A stretch of 64,000 nt of DNA from Dioscorea cayenensis subsp. rotundata (GCF_009730915.1 NC_052482.1:20056345-20120344), one strand, 5' to 3'; positions 34,524-47,638 are shown, numbered from the stretch's first letter. Notes: generated from the letters alone by a model not told the origin. Numbers and translations: made by a program.

Positions 34524-34820
34524 CTCCCTCCGTTCTTTTTACTTGTCATGTTTTAAAACTCTTCTTTATTTTATTTTTTTTACTTATCACATTTAGAAAT
34601 TATGTACAACATTAAATAATTTTTTTAAAATTTACTATATAATTTAATATACTTGTATAATATTCAATAAATCTATAATCAATCTATACACTTGAATTTT
34701 TAAATCAGTAATTTTTACATAATCAATTTTTAGAAAATATACATAACCAACTAACTTTAAATATTTTTTTTAATCAGTGTGAATTAGATAAATATGACAA
34801 GTAAGAAAAAACGGAGGGAG
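34524..34820. mobile_element. Stowaway-type MITE
   Basis: Left end CTCCCTCCGTTCTTTTTACT preceded by TA; right end, read inverted, CTCCCTCCGTTTTTTCTTAC. This CTCCCTCCGT terminus is the Stowaway (Tc1/mariner) signature. The interior is AT-rich, about 297 bp in all. The right TA is displaced or mutated (ggcgta follows). Confidence 0.8.
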
Positions 34821-36652
34821 GGCGTATTTATTAAAAATCTCCAAAATTTCTTAAAAAACTTAAATTTCTCAAAAGAGAAAAAATCTAAGAAAAATTTGTT
34901 TTTTTTTAATATTTAACGGACCTCTATTGATGAGATAAATTGTATTCGTTATCAAATTCCCAAAGACTATACTGACAAAGTAAACTACTAAAAATATTAT
35001 TTTAAATTTAAAAAATATGAAAAATAATGTCTTTTTATCTCAAAAAACTCAAAAATAGTCTTATTGAAATGGTATTTTAGTATTTTTTGAATTAAAAATA
35101 AAAAAAGGATGGTCGGCTAGTCCAATAAACTGTTCCAAGCCATGTCATTGTAGCCCACGGGCTTAGACTGTCATGACTCATGACAAGTCTCATACCAACA
35201 TGGCCTATGGCCCCACTAAACTGGCCCAACAAGGGCATGGACAGGCAATGTTGGCCTAGTGGCAGCCCACGGATGGTCTAGCCTGATTGAAATTTATATG
35301 TGAAATCATATTTAATTATTTTTATAGACACACACATATATATATGTAAACACACGCTTATACGATATTATAATCTACTAAAATGCTCTCAAGTTAATTA
35401 AAAATTTTTTTTAAAAAAATACCCTTAATGATTTTAGTTTGTTCATTAGAATATATCTTCTCATAAAATGTTAAATCTATAGAAGGTGCTTTAACAATTA
35501 TCCACTCTACACAGTATGCAAGCAATTTTCTCTCTTTATGATTAATAGTGTATCATATCCATTTAACTTCATTTGAAAACTTGTGTTAACAAAAACTAAA
35601 ATCAACAAACAAGCTATTATCATAACTGTCATCTCTAATTAAATAGGTTTCATAGTCAACTGATTGCATTTTCACAATTTATATTTTATTTTATAAAATT
35701 TCAAGTTAGGATTAATCCAATATATATACACACATTTTCTACAAATGTTCGTAGAGTGTACACATAAAAGTAAGTGAGAGAAAATCAAATAGAAAGATAG
35801 AGACGTTGGTGAAGAAAGGGGCAACAGTAACACCAGAATAATTGATGAGTTGCAATGGATTGGTAATTTTTTTGGATTATGGTGAAGAGTGATGCAAATT
35901 AGTTTGGATAACTATGATTAAAAGTGTACTGTTGAGATGATGATTGAATGGTTGTGATGTGATCATTGTTTATCCCACTCAAACTGTTCATACTATTATT
36001 CAGGACGTTGTTGATGAATACTGTATAATGTAGTGTTTAGAAATATTATTAATAAACACTATTCACTATATTTCTCATATATATATATATATATATATAT
36101 AGTTGTTTTTAACTTATCTAATTATGTTTTTTTTTTGCATTATTTAATATGTGACAAATTATCTATTTTATAAATATAAATAAATCACTACTTTATTAAA
36201 ATTAAGACAAGCAAAGATACCCATATGATGATATCAGATACACCGTATACGTCACATAATCCACCGGTGATGAAAAAAGACTGTCAGAATATCAATAAAG
36301 TAAAAAAATACTAAAAACACTTAAAAAAAAATGTCGCCCAATCTAATGTATTCAGATTCAAATTTATTATAATTACTCTGATAAATAAACGGCTCCCAAA
36401 TACACATACACATACACATTTGATGCCTTGCAACACCCAAAGAAACGGCTCCCAAATACAAATTATACAATCACAATCAAATCACATCATTACAAAAACA
36501 CATCCATGAAAAAAAAATTACTAAGAATTAACATAGCATAATACATGACACAAGCTTCACTCATCAACTTCCCATAAAAGAGTCCTCATATAAATGATAC
36601 ACTTCATCAAATGAATTCAAAACGCATCAACAACTTAACCGAGTTCATCTGA
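34821..36652. other. AT-rich spacer between STR11 and PLC-1
   Basis: 1.8 kb. A GC-richer patch at 35110-35290 contains repeated GGCCTATGGCCCC-like words and may be a decayed repeat. A TA run lies at 36077-36101. A 20-base direct repeat (aaacggctcccaaatacaca / aaacggctcccaaatacaaa) occurs near 36387 and 36443. No gene recognised. Confidence 0.4.
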
Positions 36653-39600
36653 TCACCTTTTCCTATCACACAAGCGCACTGTCCGAATCCCAGGCCTCAA
36701 TTCCCAAACAGGCAAACAAATTTGTCCTCCAAAATCATCCTTCTCACTCATATCATATTCATGAACCTCAATTATCAGCAATGCCAACTCTGGAACACAT
36801 AAAGGGAACACAAACTCTTCATTCCAAACTGGACTCCAATTGTCCTCAATTGCCTTTGTTCTCTTCATCACTGCATCACATTGCACCCCTGCTATGCCAA
36901 CCTGCAATGCAGTATATATTCATTCACTTTCTCATTCAGTAATTCATTTCATTGAACAACACACTAACTCTTTCTCTTCGGCTTTTTACTAATTACGTAC
37001 CCTTGTATAAAAGTCGGGAGGTGAGTATGTATCGAAATGTGTTTTACCGAAATCATATCGCCATCCATCTCCCATATACACTGTCACCTGTTTATTATAT
37101 CGAACATAATTGTTTGAACAAATGTTTAGACATAATATATATTGGGTTGGAAGTTAATTACCTTCAAAGTTTTTTTTACTGGCAATACTGCTTTGGGATT
37201 GAAGATGTCTTTAATTAGAATATCTGGTTTCTTCACATAACCACATTCACCATTTGCTCTGAACATCCCTTGCATTAACCACAGTGATCTTCCATATCCC
37301 TGTTGTTTGTGATATTTCAACATCGAAAAATTACTATTATCGTCTTAAACCAATGAAACATAGAGAAAATTTTGAGGAGAATTTTGGTTTATACCTGCAT
37401 GTTCAATGCAACCATTTGAGCTCCATGAGTCCAACCAAGTAAAGGATTATAATTGGATGATGTTACTCTTGTGGCCTTTGGGTAAATCCTCAATAAGTTC
37501 CTCTGAGCAAATCTATAAACCAGTTCTCCTTTATTTTTAAGTGCATCATGATATAAAACCATAAACAGAAAAAAAAAAAATAACATTTAATGTCATTGTT
37601 GATCACTAATTTAGAAGAAGTCATTGTCATTTCCATTCCTCAAGTAAAATACTATTTATCTGTTTCTTTAATTAGTCTCTACTTGTGCACTGAGTTGTCT
37701 AATTACCTCACAACTTCATCTGGATGAGATGCAACAGCCTTGGCAAACTTTTGTTCACCCAAACTCAAACGTGTAACTTTATTTGGATCAACCATCAATG
37801 AATCCTTTAATGAACTCATTCTCTTTATAGCTTTAATGGCAATGAGATGTTTGTACTCTGGTGCAAGAGAAGGTTGAGACTTTAGATCAGTATCACCATG
37901 AAGTTCATCTTCTTGTTCTTCATTCTCAATCTGCAACTCATTCTCAAGTTTCAAATCTTCAACTTCAGCACCCCATGCTTCATCTTCTGTTACCTTGGAG
38001 GATTCTTGTTCCTTGTCTTTGAATGATTTGGATTCAAGGTACTCTTTTGGTGGTTTTGTGGATATTATAATCTTCATTTTCAGTTCTTCAGGTGATGGAA
38101 ATTCCTCCAAGTAGTCTGATTTTGTAACAAATAATGATTCTCCAAATGTTTCAGAAATCATCTGAATAAAAGATAAAAAGAAATATTAAATGAGACTAAA
38201 ACTTATCAGAAAACCTATTTTAATTTAAAAAAAAAAACTATTTTATCATTATTATTATTTTTTTTATGTGTTTGAGAAATACGGGACAATACATTATAAA
38301 TAGTAAAGTGCCCTTGTTGGCAAGATGTTTTAATTATAATTCAAAAAATGCATAAAAATTATCAAGGAACACAAGAACGTTAATGGTTTAATCTACCTTG
38401 GCTGCTTTAGCTTGAAGATCAGGTGTAAGATGGTCTTCAAGAGTCAAAATCACTGGATATGGAGATGTGGTAAATGCATGTTCCTTGATAGACCTCAAGC
38501 ATTTGATCAATTCAACCGGCGTAGTCAATGTCCTGTCGGTAACTCATCCATTGAATTATTAGTTACAAACAAACCGGTCATTTCATTAATTTATTAGTCA
38601 TGTTGCAAACAAACTAGTCATATATATTCATTAATAATAGTAGGTGAACTACAATTATATTACCCGCCGTGAAGGATATCTATGTCGTCTTTAGTAGAGT
38701 TAGGCCACATATCAAGTTCAATAACTCTCACTCCTTTCTTGAGGGCCTTCACAATTGGGACATCACTGCAAACACTGCTGATCTGATTCCCTGTTAAGTA
38801 TGAGTTATGGCCTGTGTAAATGAAGTAATGTGACAATGGGGCCTTCATGTCTTGATGAACCTGCAGACAAAGACTAAGAAATTCAATTAAGCAAAATCAT
38901 GTGTGCAAAGAATCACTTTAGAGTTGGGGAACAAACAAAAAACTATGAATCTTTTGTGGGATCCAACTCATGATAACAGAGATTACACTTGTTTCATGAA
39001 TCAATAAGAAACTATTAAATTTGATTAATTATTGTACCAACATCAACATGTTGACAATATATATATATATAATGATAAAGCTGAAGTAATAATTTTTTTT
39101 TAAAAAAAAAATTATTTACTTGAAACTATTACATGTGATACAAAGAAATAAAATTTGATAGATTTTTCTCAAAATAATTTACATTGAATTTTTCCTTATA
39201 TATGTTGTAACAAATTTCTTCATAACATGTTAAAATAAAAAAAACCTCTTATATATCTTGATATTGGTTTAATTAACTAATATATGATAATTATCTCTAA
39301 TATTAAAAACTATAATTTTGGTTGGATTTTTCTCAAAGTAATTACACAACGAATTTTTCCCTGTATATATATTTATATATCCCATCAAGCTTCTTACATA
39401 ACATGTTCTAAGAAAAAGATCTCTTCAACTAAAAAACAAAATTTAAGAAAAATTTTCCAAATTAACTTCATAATATATATTACATCTATATAAAAGATAT
39501 AAAAGATAGGGAAAAGAGAGAAAAAAACCCCCTCAAATTTATATATATATATGTATTCATACTGATATTTAATAATAAATTGCTAGAAAACTTATATTAT

Positions 39601-39992
39601 TAGAACATAAAAAAAAATAATAATAATAAAGAAAGAAAACTAACACCAAGAGAAGAAGAGACAGGAGGATTGTTGACTTCCGAGAAGACATAATGAAAGA
39701 ATCCCTCTAAAGTGAGTCCCTTCCGATGATGATGAAGAAGATGATGATGATGATGATGATGCAAAGCACCAACATGTTTGTTGTGCTCATGGTGTGCATC
39801 AATGATAGCTTGAGCTTCCTCTCTTGTAACCTCTTTATCTCCTTGCACTTCCACCATGAACTTCATCAACTCCTCCGGCCCCATCACACCATTCTCCGAG
39901 TATTGCCGGAACACCTCCTTGATCACCTCCGGCGTCTCGTTCGACGCCGTGAATCTTCTCTTGAAGCAAAAACACACTCTATAAGTTGTCAT
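36653..39992 (-). CDS. PLC: Phosphoinositide-specific phospholipase C, tandem copy 1
   Basis: Eight exons: 39645-39992, 38664-38860, 38397-38532, 37707-38161, 37395-37512, 37162-37299, 37001-37087 and 36653-36901, giving 575 aa with all phases consistent. Order: short EF-hand-like N-terminus (residues 1-116) with a His-rich insert, X domain, acidic linker, Y domain, C2 domain. Catalytic motifs are intact: [10 protein letters not shown] with H134, and [19 protein letters not shown] and [18 protein letters not shown] are conserved Y-side blocks. The C2 end has [13 protein letters not shown], the Ca-binding loop. The enzyme cleaves PIP2 at the plasma membrane in a Ca-dependent way. It lacks the intron that divides exon 4 in copy 2. 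Exon 1 ends at a GTTAGT donor, chosen over GTGTTA because only it keeps frame into [10 protein letters not shown]. Confidence 0.92.
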
Positions 39993-40010
39993 GCTATTTT
40001 TAATGGCTAG

Positions 40011-40631
40011 TGATCAAAGTGAAAGAACAAGATGAGATCAATTAGTTGATCTTTGAGCTTTTATATATGGACAATAAATAGAGGCTAATGTGATTCATGT
40101 GGCTCAACTTTTTTTCTAGTGCTCTATGCTTTTCTTCTTTCGTTTTCACCGGCATATTATTTTTTTTATTTGTCGTTTTGTTAATAAATATTTGTTAGAC
40201 ATTAAAGATATAGTGATTAATTACTAGTTATGGTTGAGAATTAGGCTAACATGATAACATTTATGCTTGATTTGAAGGTTGAGAGTCTCAAGGTGTTTTA
40301 CTTGGTGATTATTGTTTGTTTTGTGGTGAGTAATTAGTCCAGCAAGGAATAGTTTGTTTAAAAAATTTGTCTGCTAAATAATTTTGTGTTTGACTTGGGA
40401 GCAAATTTTTTTGGGGAAGTTGTTATACTCACTGTGATAAGGTGGAATTAGACCACTGGTGACTGGTTCAAGGAATTCTATTTCTTATCTCTTCATATGA
40501 TTTGGACTGTTGATTATTTACTTATTTATTTGTTATTATAAATTATCTTTTATAGTCACTTCAATCCTAGTTGTGATTATTATTTTTTTGCGTTCCAAAA
40601 AATACTCTTGATGGTCAAATTTTTAAATATG
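40011..40631. other. Upstream region of PLC copy 1
   Basis: 620 bases of AT-rich DNA expected to contain the promoter and leader of PLC copy 1 (minus strand). No firm motif identified. Confidence 0.35.
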
Positions 40632-41560
40632 TTTTTTTTTTCTTCTAAAAAATGGAACAACCATATTCATTAAAAAAAAAATAATACTAATATAGTAGAA
40701 AAAAAAATAAAGAGAAATAATATAAAAGAACATGGTACAGATAGTGAAAAAGTGACCAAAACAGTAAAATTTACACTATCGAAGGACAAATATAACCAGT
40801 ATCACCTTGGAGAGTGAGAGAAAGATCTTTCCCTTGAGTGATGCCAAGCCCAAACTGGTGATCAATCTAAGCCCATGTTGGATGTCAATTCACCAAGATT
40901 GCTCTAGTGGAGTCCCAAGAATTATAATTTTCTTTTCACAAGAACAAATAAATCCTATAGCTTTTGCCTCTTAAAATATCCAGAGCAACAGACACCTAAG
41001 AAAAGAGCATATAAATAATTTCAATAATGATTGTTGGTGGTGGATGTGTTTTAGCACTAAAGATACACTCTTTTCCCTTTAAACGAATATTCCAAATAAT
41101 GGCCTAAGCCAGAAGGTCACATGTGTCCTTAAGCGAGGGTAGAAGGTTGCATCTCCAAGAGCCTGACAAGTTCCCTAATGAGGTAGAATAAATAGTAAAT
41201 TGAGAATATTGCCAAAAATAATTCCAAACACTTAAAAATAAAAAGAAATAAAAACAAAACAAAAAAAAAGGGGGTAAAATAGGATAAGATGGTTCACCAA
41301 AATCCGTTATGCGTGGCAAAGCTTACAAGTAGCCTTAGGCCGCATGTTACATCTCCTAATAGCGAGATTATTTAGAGTATGGATCTGATTATCTGAAGTC
41401 AATCAATTAAAGATATTGATCATGCAAAGACACAATCCCTTCTAGATGGCTGGAGTCATTGTTTAAGAAATTATAGAATGACTTGACCGAGAATTTTCTA
41501 TTTGAGGCGAGGTTTCAAGATTTGGTGTCGCTAATAGTTTATAGATTGAAAAAATTACTA
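40632..41560 (-). mobile_element. L1-type LINE 3' fragment
   Basis: Minus-strand reading of about 41400-41290 gives LNNLAIRRCNMRPKATCKLC followed by HA, the zf-RVT end of plant LINE polymerases. Nearer the 3' end, AIIWNIRLKGKECIF follows in another frame. An inverted poly-A (t run at 40632-40641) with cattcattaaaaaa-like sequence marks the 3' end. Frames are broken. Only the last ~0.9 kb of the element is present. Confidence 0.65.
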
Positions 41561-42082
41561 ATAATCACTATTTTTTTTAAAAAAATATTTGACCTATTGA
41601 TTTACTAAGAGTTATGAGCTCTAAATTAGTTTAGGTGAAGTATTGAGAGTTCTATAAAAATAAATAAATTTTTTCCAACAGATGTTTTGTTTTATACATA
41701 AAATTTGAAGTAAAAATAACTTGCTAGAGTGACACAAGTCTATTGTTTGGATCAAGATTAAGATCACTCTTTTTCTCACTAAAACATCTTGGAAAGAGAT
41801 ACATTATGGAGTAATATTTATTTATTAGAGAGTCATGGAAGAATCGAGTCCTGATCTATTATTGGATATATTTTAGAAAAAAATAATAATATTATTCTTA
41901 AAGTGTATTGGTCAGTGACTTTGCTGCCTTTCAGTGAGTGATGAGCCTATGAATCCGCTTTCTTTTTTCCTTAATGATATTTGACATATTTATCATTCTA
42001 ACATAATGTGTTTTTAATGAAAATATAATCCTTCTTACTGACTTGAGATGATTATAAACAATAAACATAGATATAAATAATT
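41561..42082. other. AT-rich spacer
   Basis: About 520 bases between the LINE fragment and a Stowaway-like element. I see nothing in it. Confidence 0.4.
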
Positions 42083-42304
42083 ACTCTCTCCGTTTTTTTT
42101 ATCTGTCATAAACCCGTGTTCTTTTTTATCTATCATTTTAAACATCAAGAAACATTTATTATTTTTTTTTTTTCAAAATTACTCCAACACTCAATTTCAA
42201 TTCTCTTCTTAGAATTTAATATGAGATAGAAATGTGAAGATATAAATTAATAGTAATTTTCGAGATTCGGTCATTCACGACAGAAACAAAAGCAACAAAG
42301 GAGT
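42083..42304. mobile_element. Stowaway-like MITE
   Basis: Left end TACTCTCTCCGTTTTTTTTA and right end, inverted, TACTCCTTTGTTGCTTTTGT, with TCTGTCAT/TCTGTCGT just inside both ends. TA occurs at both borders. About 220 bp; more diverged than the copy at 34524. Confidence 0.6.
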
Positions 42305-43159
42305 ATTTTAGATAAATTACTTTCTCTCCAAACATGGATAACAATCATTTTTTTTATGTACCTCATCATTTTTTTTATGTACCTCTCTGCCCATTCACTT
42401 ATACCCAGATATCTGAAAAGTCTAATGCAAAGATAATTTATCCCTTAATCATGAAGAGATGAGGGGCACAGCTTGGTTTCTTATAATTGTTTTTATAAGA
42501 TATATATATATATATATATATATTGAACACATATATATAAACAGATACTTTTTTTTTACATACATTTAATAGCAATCAGTAATCACCCTACAGTGAAGAA
42601 AAAAAGTTCAATATTTATTTATAAAAAAGTAAGAGTATGTACATAGAATGATGCTTTCTTTCTGGGAGTAGGTTTGTTCTTAAGAGAAACATCTACTACA
42701 GATAGATGTCCCTTGATTTGAAAGAACAAAGAGAAAAAAAAGCCTCTGAGCACCAACTGGAAAGCAAAAGCTTTCTCCATTTACAGACTTACATGAGCAA
42801 TGAGCTCAAATAACACTGTTTTTGAGGAACAGGTTCTATCATGGTGGGGCTAATGGTTTATAATTTCAGATGTCAATTTAAAACACACCAAATTAAATGA
42901 ATTCTAAAATTCTAACTTTTCAGATCTGAATCTCATCACTCTGTTGCAATTATTAAAAGTTCAGCACCAAGATATACAAACAAGCAAAATATTAATTTAC
43001 ATCATAATACAACTCCATCAACAAACTGCTTTAGCATATCTCCTCACTCCATATAAAAGGTATCAGGAAGTCAAGAAGGCAGAAAGAACAAAGAAAATAT
43101 TCACAGAAAAACTGCATTTCCCTGGTAATGGAGGGTTCAATGAAACATGAAAGTAAATC
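42305..43159. other. 3' flank of PLC copy 2
   Basis: About 850 bases, including a TA run at about 42500-42523 and the presumed 3' UTR of PLC copy 2. No separate gene. Confidence 0.4.
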
Positions 43160-46100
43160 TCAGATGAATTCGAACTGCATGAGAAGTTTAACAGAGTTGT
43201 ACTTATTTCCTTTGCGGTCGAACAATGGCACAGCTCTGATGCCCGGCCTTAGCTCCGACACAGGCAAACAGGTTTGGCCCCCGAAGTCATCTTTCTCTGA
43301 CATATCATATTCATGAACTTCAACACGAAGCAATGCGATCTCAGGAACAGTCAAGGGGAACATAAACTCCTCACTCCAAACAGGTGTCCAATCATCCTCT
43401 ATCGTCCGTGTTTTCTTCATTATGCTATCAGCTGGAACTCCGGCGATCCCCACCTGTAAGTTATAAAGTTTGATGTACTTAAACATCTTTTAAAACGATA
43501 ATAATTGGAAGATCAATTGATTTATCATGAAGTAGTAAAAAAACAGGTACCTTTGTATAGAAGTCTGGAGGGGAGTATGCATCAAAGTGTGTCTGTTTGA
43601 AATCAATGCGCCATCCATCTCCCATGTATACTTTGACCTGCCATGCAGATATTTATGATTTTCAGTATCTCGTGGAAAAAGAGTTTCAGTGCAATTCAGG
43701 AATTGGTTGAACAAGAATGGTCTACCTTTAATGTTTTTTTCACAGGTAACTTCACTTTAGGGTCAAAAACCTCACCATGTGGTCCAGTCGACATCAAGAA
43801 ATCAGGTTTCTTGACGTAACCACAGCCACCGTTAGCTCTATAAAATCCATGCATCAACCACAACGACCTACCGTATCCCTGTTAAAGAAAGATATATAAA
43901 TAATATGTAAAAATCAGATGTGCAGTTATTATCACATAGGTAAACAGAAGACCATCATGTGTTTGGTTGGTGGTTTGCAACAGCGACAATAATTTAGTCT
44001 CAGTCAACAACAAGGCTAGAATTAACGGTATCATATTTTTGGAGAATTCTCCACCCCCAGCTTCAACAAAATCCATCGTTTTCTGCTCAATGCTTAGCAA
44101 TCAGGAGGTAGAGATTCATAGAAATATTTTCTACTTTAACAGAGTACGTTCATACCACATTGAGTATGCGGCTTCATTAAACAGGAACACCAGTTTTCAC
44201 AACTTCTAAAATAAAGAGCAATATCTCCATCACCCAACTTCTACATTATGTTCTATGGAATAATACTAAACTTTTGGACTTGAAAACAACAACTATTCTT
44301 TGCTTCTTCACTTAAAGGGTTATAGTTTCTAATTGATGTTGGGCAAACTGCTATAGGTGATCTTATTGATGTTGGACATGCGATGTTGGACATGCCCAAG
44401 CAATTTGCCATACCATATGCTTTGATGCAACTAAGTGGGGAAAAGAAATTATGGATGCATCAGAATGTTGCAAGTTACGAAGATTTGGGAAGGTAGCACC
44501 TATGTAGTAAATCAATAATCTAGTATGCAATAGCCAATTAAACACCTAAGGCAGAAACTGACCTGCATATTAAACGCAACCATCTGAGCTCCGTGCATCC
44601 ATCCAATGAAGGGGTTGTAGTTTGAGGAGTTAAAGCGTGTACCCTTTGGATAAATCCTCAGAAGATTCTTCTGAGTAAACCTAAAAAATAAAATAAAAAT
44701 AAAACTAAATAAATAAAATACATCAAAAACAATGAACAGCTTAGGAAGCATTAATGCAACACTGGCAGTAGAAACACTGAATACAATCAGATATGATGTG
44801 AACTAGAGATCATGGATACTGCTGCAACTACCACCACAATTGTAATCCCCTAGTTGGATATGGTGAAGAATGCACTCCAAGATATAGGAACATACCTCAC
44901 AAGTTCAGCTCCATGAGATACAGCAGCCTTCACAAGCTCTTGCTCACTCAGACTAAGACGCCTCACTTTATCAGGATCCACCTTTAGTGAATCTTTCAAA
45001 TGACCCTTGGGTTTTCCAGCCCTAATTGTGATGAGGCGCTTGTACTCAGGAGCAGCATTCTGGGGCAATTTCTGGTCCTCGTCATCTTCACCAGAATCAT
45101 CAGCGTCTTCACCATCATTTTCATTTAGGTCAGCATCACTCTGGTATTAACAAATGTTAGTTACAAGAGCAGGAGAGTTATTAGTCAAATACATAGCATT
45201 AACAGATCTTATGTTGCACCTTTACAGATTCATCAATTTCAGTTTTAAAATCTGGGATCTCTTTACCCCATGCTTCTTCTTCATTTGAATCCTTCGCATT
45301 TAAAGACCCATTCTTGTAACTCTTAGATTCAAGGTACTCTTTTGGTGGTTTAGTTGATAGAATAACTCTCCTCTTTAGAGATTCCGGTGAAGGGAACTCT
45401 TCAAGGGTTTCACAGTCGGGGTAATACAACATGTCTCCAAATGTTTGAGTGACCAACTACAAAAGTTCTCATATAATGAAAAGTTGGACTTAAATATAAA
45501 ATTGATTGAAGGTATCCAAGAACTAGAAGAAAATAATTCTCACCTCAGCAACTTTAGCCTGAAGATCAGGAGTAAGGTGATCCTCTAGAGTAATAATAAC
45601 AGGATATTCAGATGCTGCAAAGGCATATTCTTTGATAGACTTCAAGCATTTGATGAGTTCCACAGGAGAGGTCAATGTCCTATATCACAGAATGAGCACA
45701 TAAAATGAGAACCATGAATAAATGCAAAGCACATGTATTACGTCCTTAGCATTTTATTATTGATTAACAACACGGATATGTAGTGATTACTGCCTAGAAT
45801 GTGCCATTCCATGAATCCAGTGGTATTCTCCCTGTATTTGGCAATATATAATCGCTAGGAAATTGAACTTTGAACTCACATTGCTTAAAATGGAATATTG
45901 TAATGAAAAAAATGAGAAAAAGCCCAACACAAACATGTGGAGCATAGTTGGTACCTCCCATGAAGAACATCAATATTATCTTTTGAAGAGTTTGGCCAAA
46001 TATCTAGTTCAATTACTCTTACACCTCTCTGCAATGCTTTAATTATAGGGACATCACTGCAGTCACTGCTTAACTGGTTTCCCGTTAGGTATGAGTTATG

Positions 46101-47568
46101 GCCTGTATAGACGTAATAATGAGATAGTGGAGCCTTCATATCTTGGTGAATCTGAAAGAAAAACCTGTGCTGTGAGTAATATTAGAAATATTACCAAGCC
46201 AACAAACTGAAAGCAAAACGAATGAAAAACCTTTAATTCATATTTAGAAGAAGGAACGCATTCATACAAATCGCTCTAACACGCATCCTTTACCAAAAAA
46301 AAAAAAAAATTGTTCGTACAAATAGAAGAACTTAGGCAGCAAGTAATAATATTCTAGAGTCCCATGCATAATTACCAAACGTCACACTTGCTCCATTCCT
46401 TCAAGTATACCATTTTCTCAAGGAATTTTGCTCCAATTTTGCTCCAATTTCCATGTCTCTATCAGGCAACAATTCTAACTTTCATACATAATATTTCCAT
46501 GAAACCAACCACCATAGAAAGACAAAACCTGTGGCTACACAAGATAACAAGATGAAACTCCTCAGTTTGAGCCCCCATGTGGAAAGCCGTATAAAGATTT
46601 TGTATCTGTCAGCTCTTCTGACAAACTTGGTACTTTGACTAGCAAATCAAGACAAAATCAAGAGAATGACACCCGCAAAAAATCTTCCTTTTCTTCCTTA
46701 ACACTAGATTATTCACAATATGAGAAGTCCGCCAATTAATTGTTAATTTCCTGTGAACATTTACAATCAGTTTAACCAAGATGAAGGTTTTCAAGACTAA
46801 AATTTACTTTACCCTGCATCCAGCATTGATGAAGGAAAACACAAGTACGCTTTCCAATAAACTCCAAACTTGAACCCGCTTCTATTAAGTTACACTACTG
46901 AATCCCTAGTCTGGAATTTCCATGAGCCATCTCCTTTCACAGTTCCATATAATAAAAATCCATTTTTTTATACATATTTTACAAACCCTAGAACTAATCA
47001 TCAACCCTAATTGGAAATTGGAATCTCCTCCCCTTCCTTAAATAACAGAAAGAATAACCAATGGTAAACGAATAATTACTCACATATAACAAAATATTTA
47101 AATAAAATTAAAAAAATAAGACTTGAGGCAAAAGAAATCTCCGAACATTCAGAAACCAATCCGGCCGCCGTTGACCTCCAGATCCGGCGATCAAGAGCCC
47201 AAACAAGCACCAGCGAGAAAGAAAATGCGAAAAAGAGACCACAAACCTGGGATATGACAGGAGGATTGAGTTCATCAGAGAAGAGAAAGTGATGGAAGTC
47301 CTCCAGATTAAGCAAAGGCCGAGCAACCCTCCCAAGAACATGCTTCTGCCGCAGCTGCCTCACCTGCTCAACAATCCTCTCAGCATCAGCAGCCGTAGCA
47401 TCAGTCTCCTTCTGCCACTCCACCAAAAACCGCCGAAGCTGCTCCGGACCCCACCTGTCCGGCCCCCTCCGCACAAGCCGTGAACGCAGCCTTCACATCT
47501 TCCGGCGGCTGCGCCTCCTTCCACCGGAACTTCCTAGTGAAACATATACAGCACTTGTAGCTCCCCAT
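43160..47568 (-). CDS. PLC: Phosphoinositide-specific phospholipase C, tandem copy 2, one frameshift
   Basis: Nine exons: 47247-47568, 45955-46151, 45544-45679, 45220-45456, 44896-45140, 44563-44680, 43726-43878, 43551-43637 and 43160-43453. The protein is about 595 aa once one extra base at 47463-47467 is discounted. Starts [20 protein letters not shown]-hand-like region [16 protein letters not shown] domain with [13 protein letters not shown] (catalytic His about 125) and [18 protein letters not shown]; acidic linker; Y domain with [19 protein letters not shown]2 with [13 protein letters not shown] and a Lys/Asn-containing tail. Same fold, reaction and site as copy 1. The longer introns, the split exon 4 (79-base intron 45141-45219) and the lack of the His-rich insert distinguish it. 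Both copies share orientation and exon phases, so they arose by tandem duplication. Confidence 0.9.
47463..47467 (-). other. One-base frameshift in a GGGGG run of PLC copy 2
   Basis: Minus strand GCGGAGGGGGCCGGACAGG. The N-terminal frame (MGSYKCC...) leads into this run, and the frame that continues as [13 protein letters not shown] is displaced by one. Removing one G joins them. Confidence 0.85.
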
Positions 47569-47619
47569 CCTCGTCCTCAACGGAGCACGATCTCGATCTC
47601 AGTGGAGGTTTCCGTTCCC

Positions 47620-47638
47620 CTCTCTCTCTCTCTCTCTC
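47620..47638. repeat. (CT)n tract in the PLC copy 2 leader
   Basis: Nineteen bases of CT, read as GA repeats on the gene strand about 50 bases upstream of the ATG at 47568. GA-rich tracts are common in plant 5' UTRs and core promoters. Confidence 0.7.

Noticed and set aside
34307-34549. Minus-strand ORF of 80 aa with GC-rich part
   Set aside because: Overlaps the Stowaway end and low-complexity leader sequence; no family resemblance.
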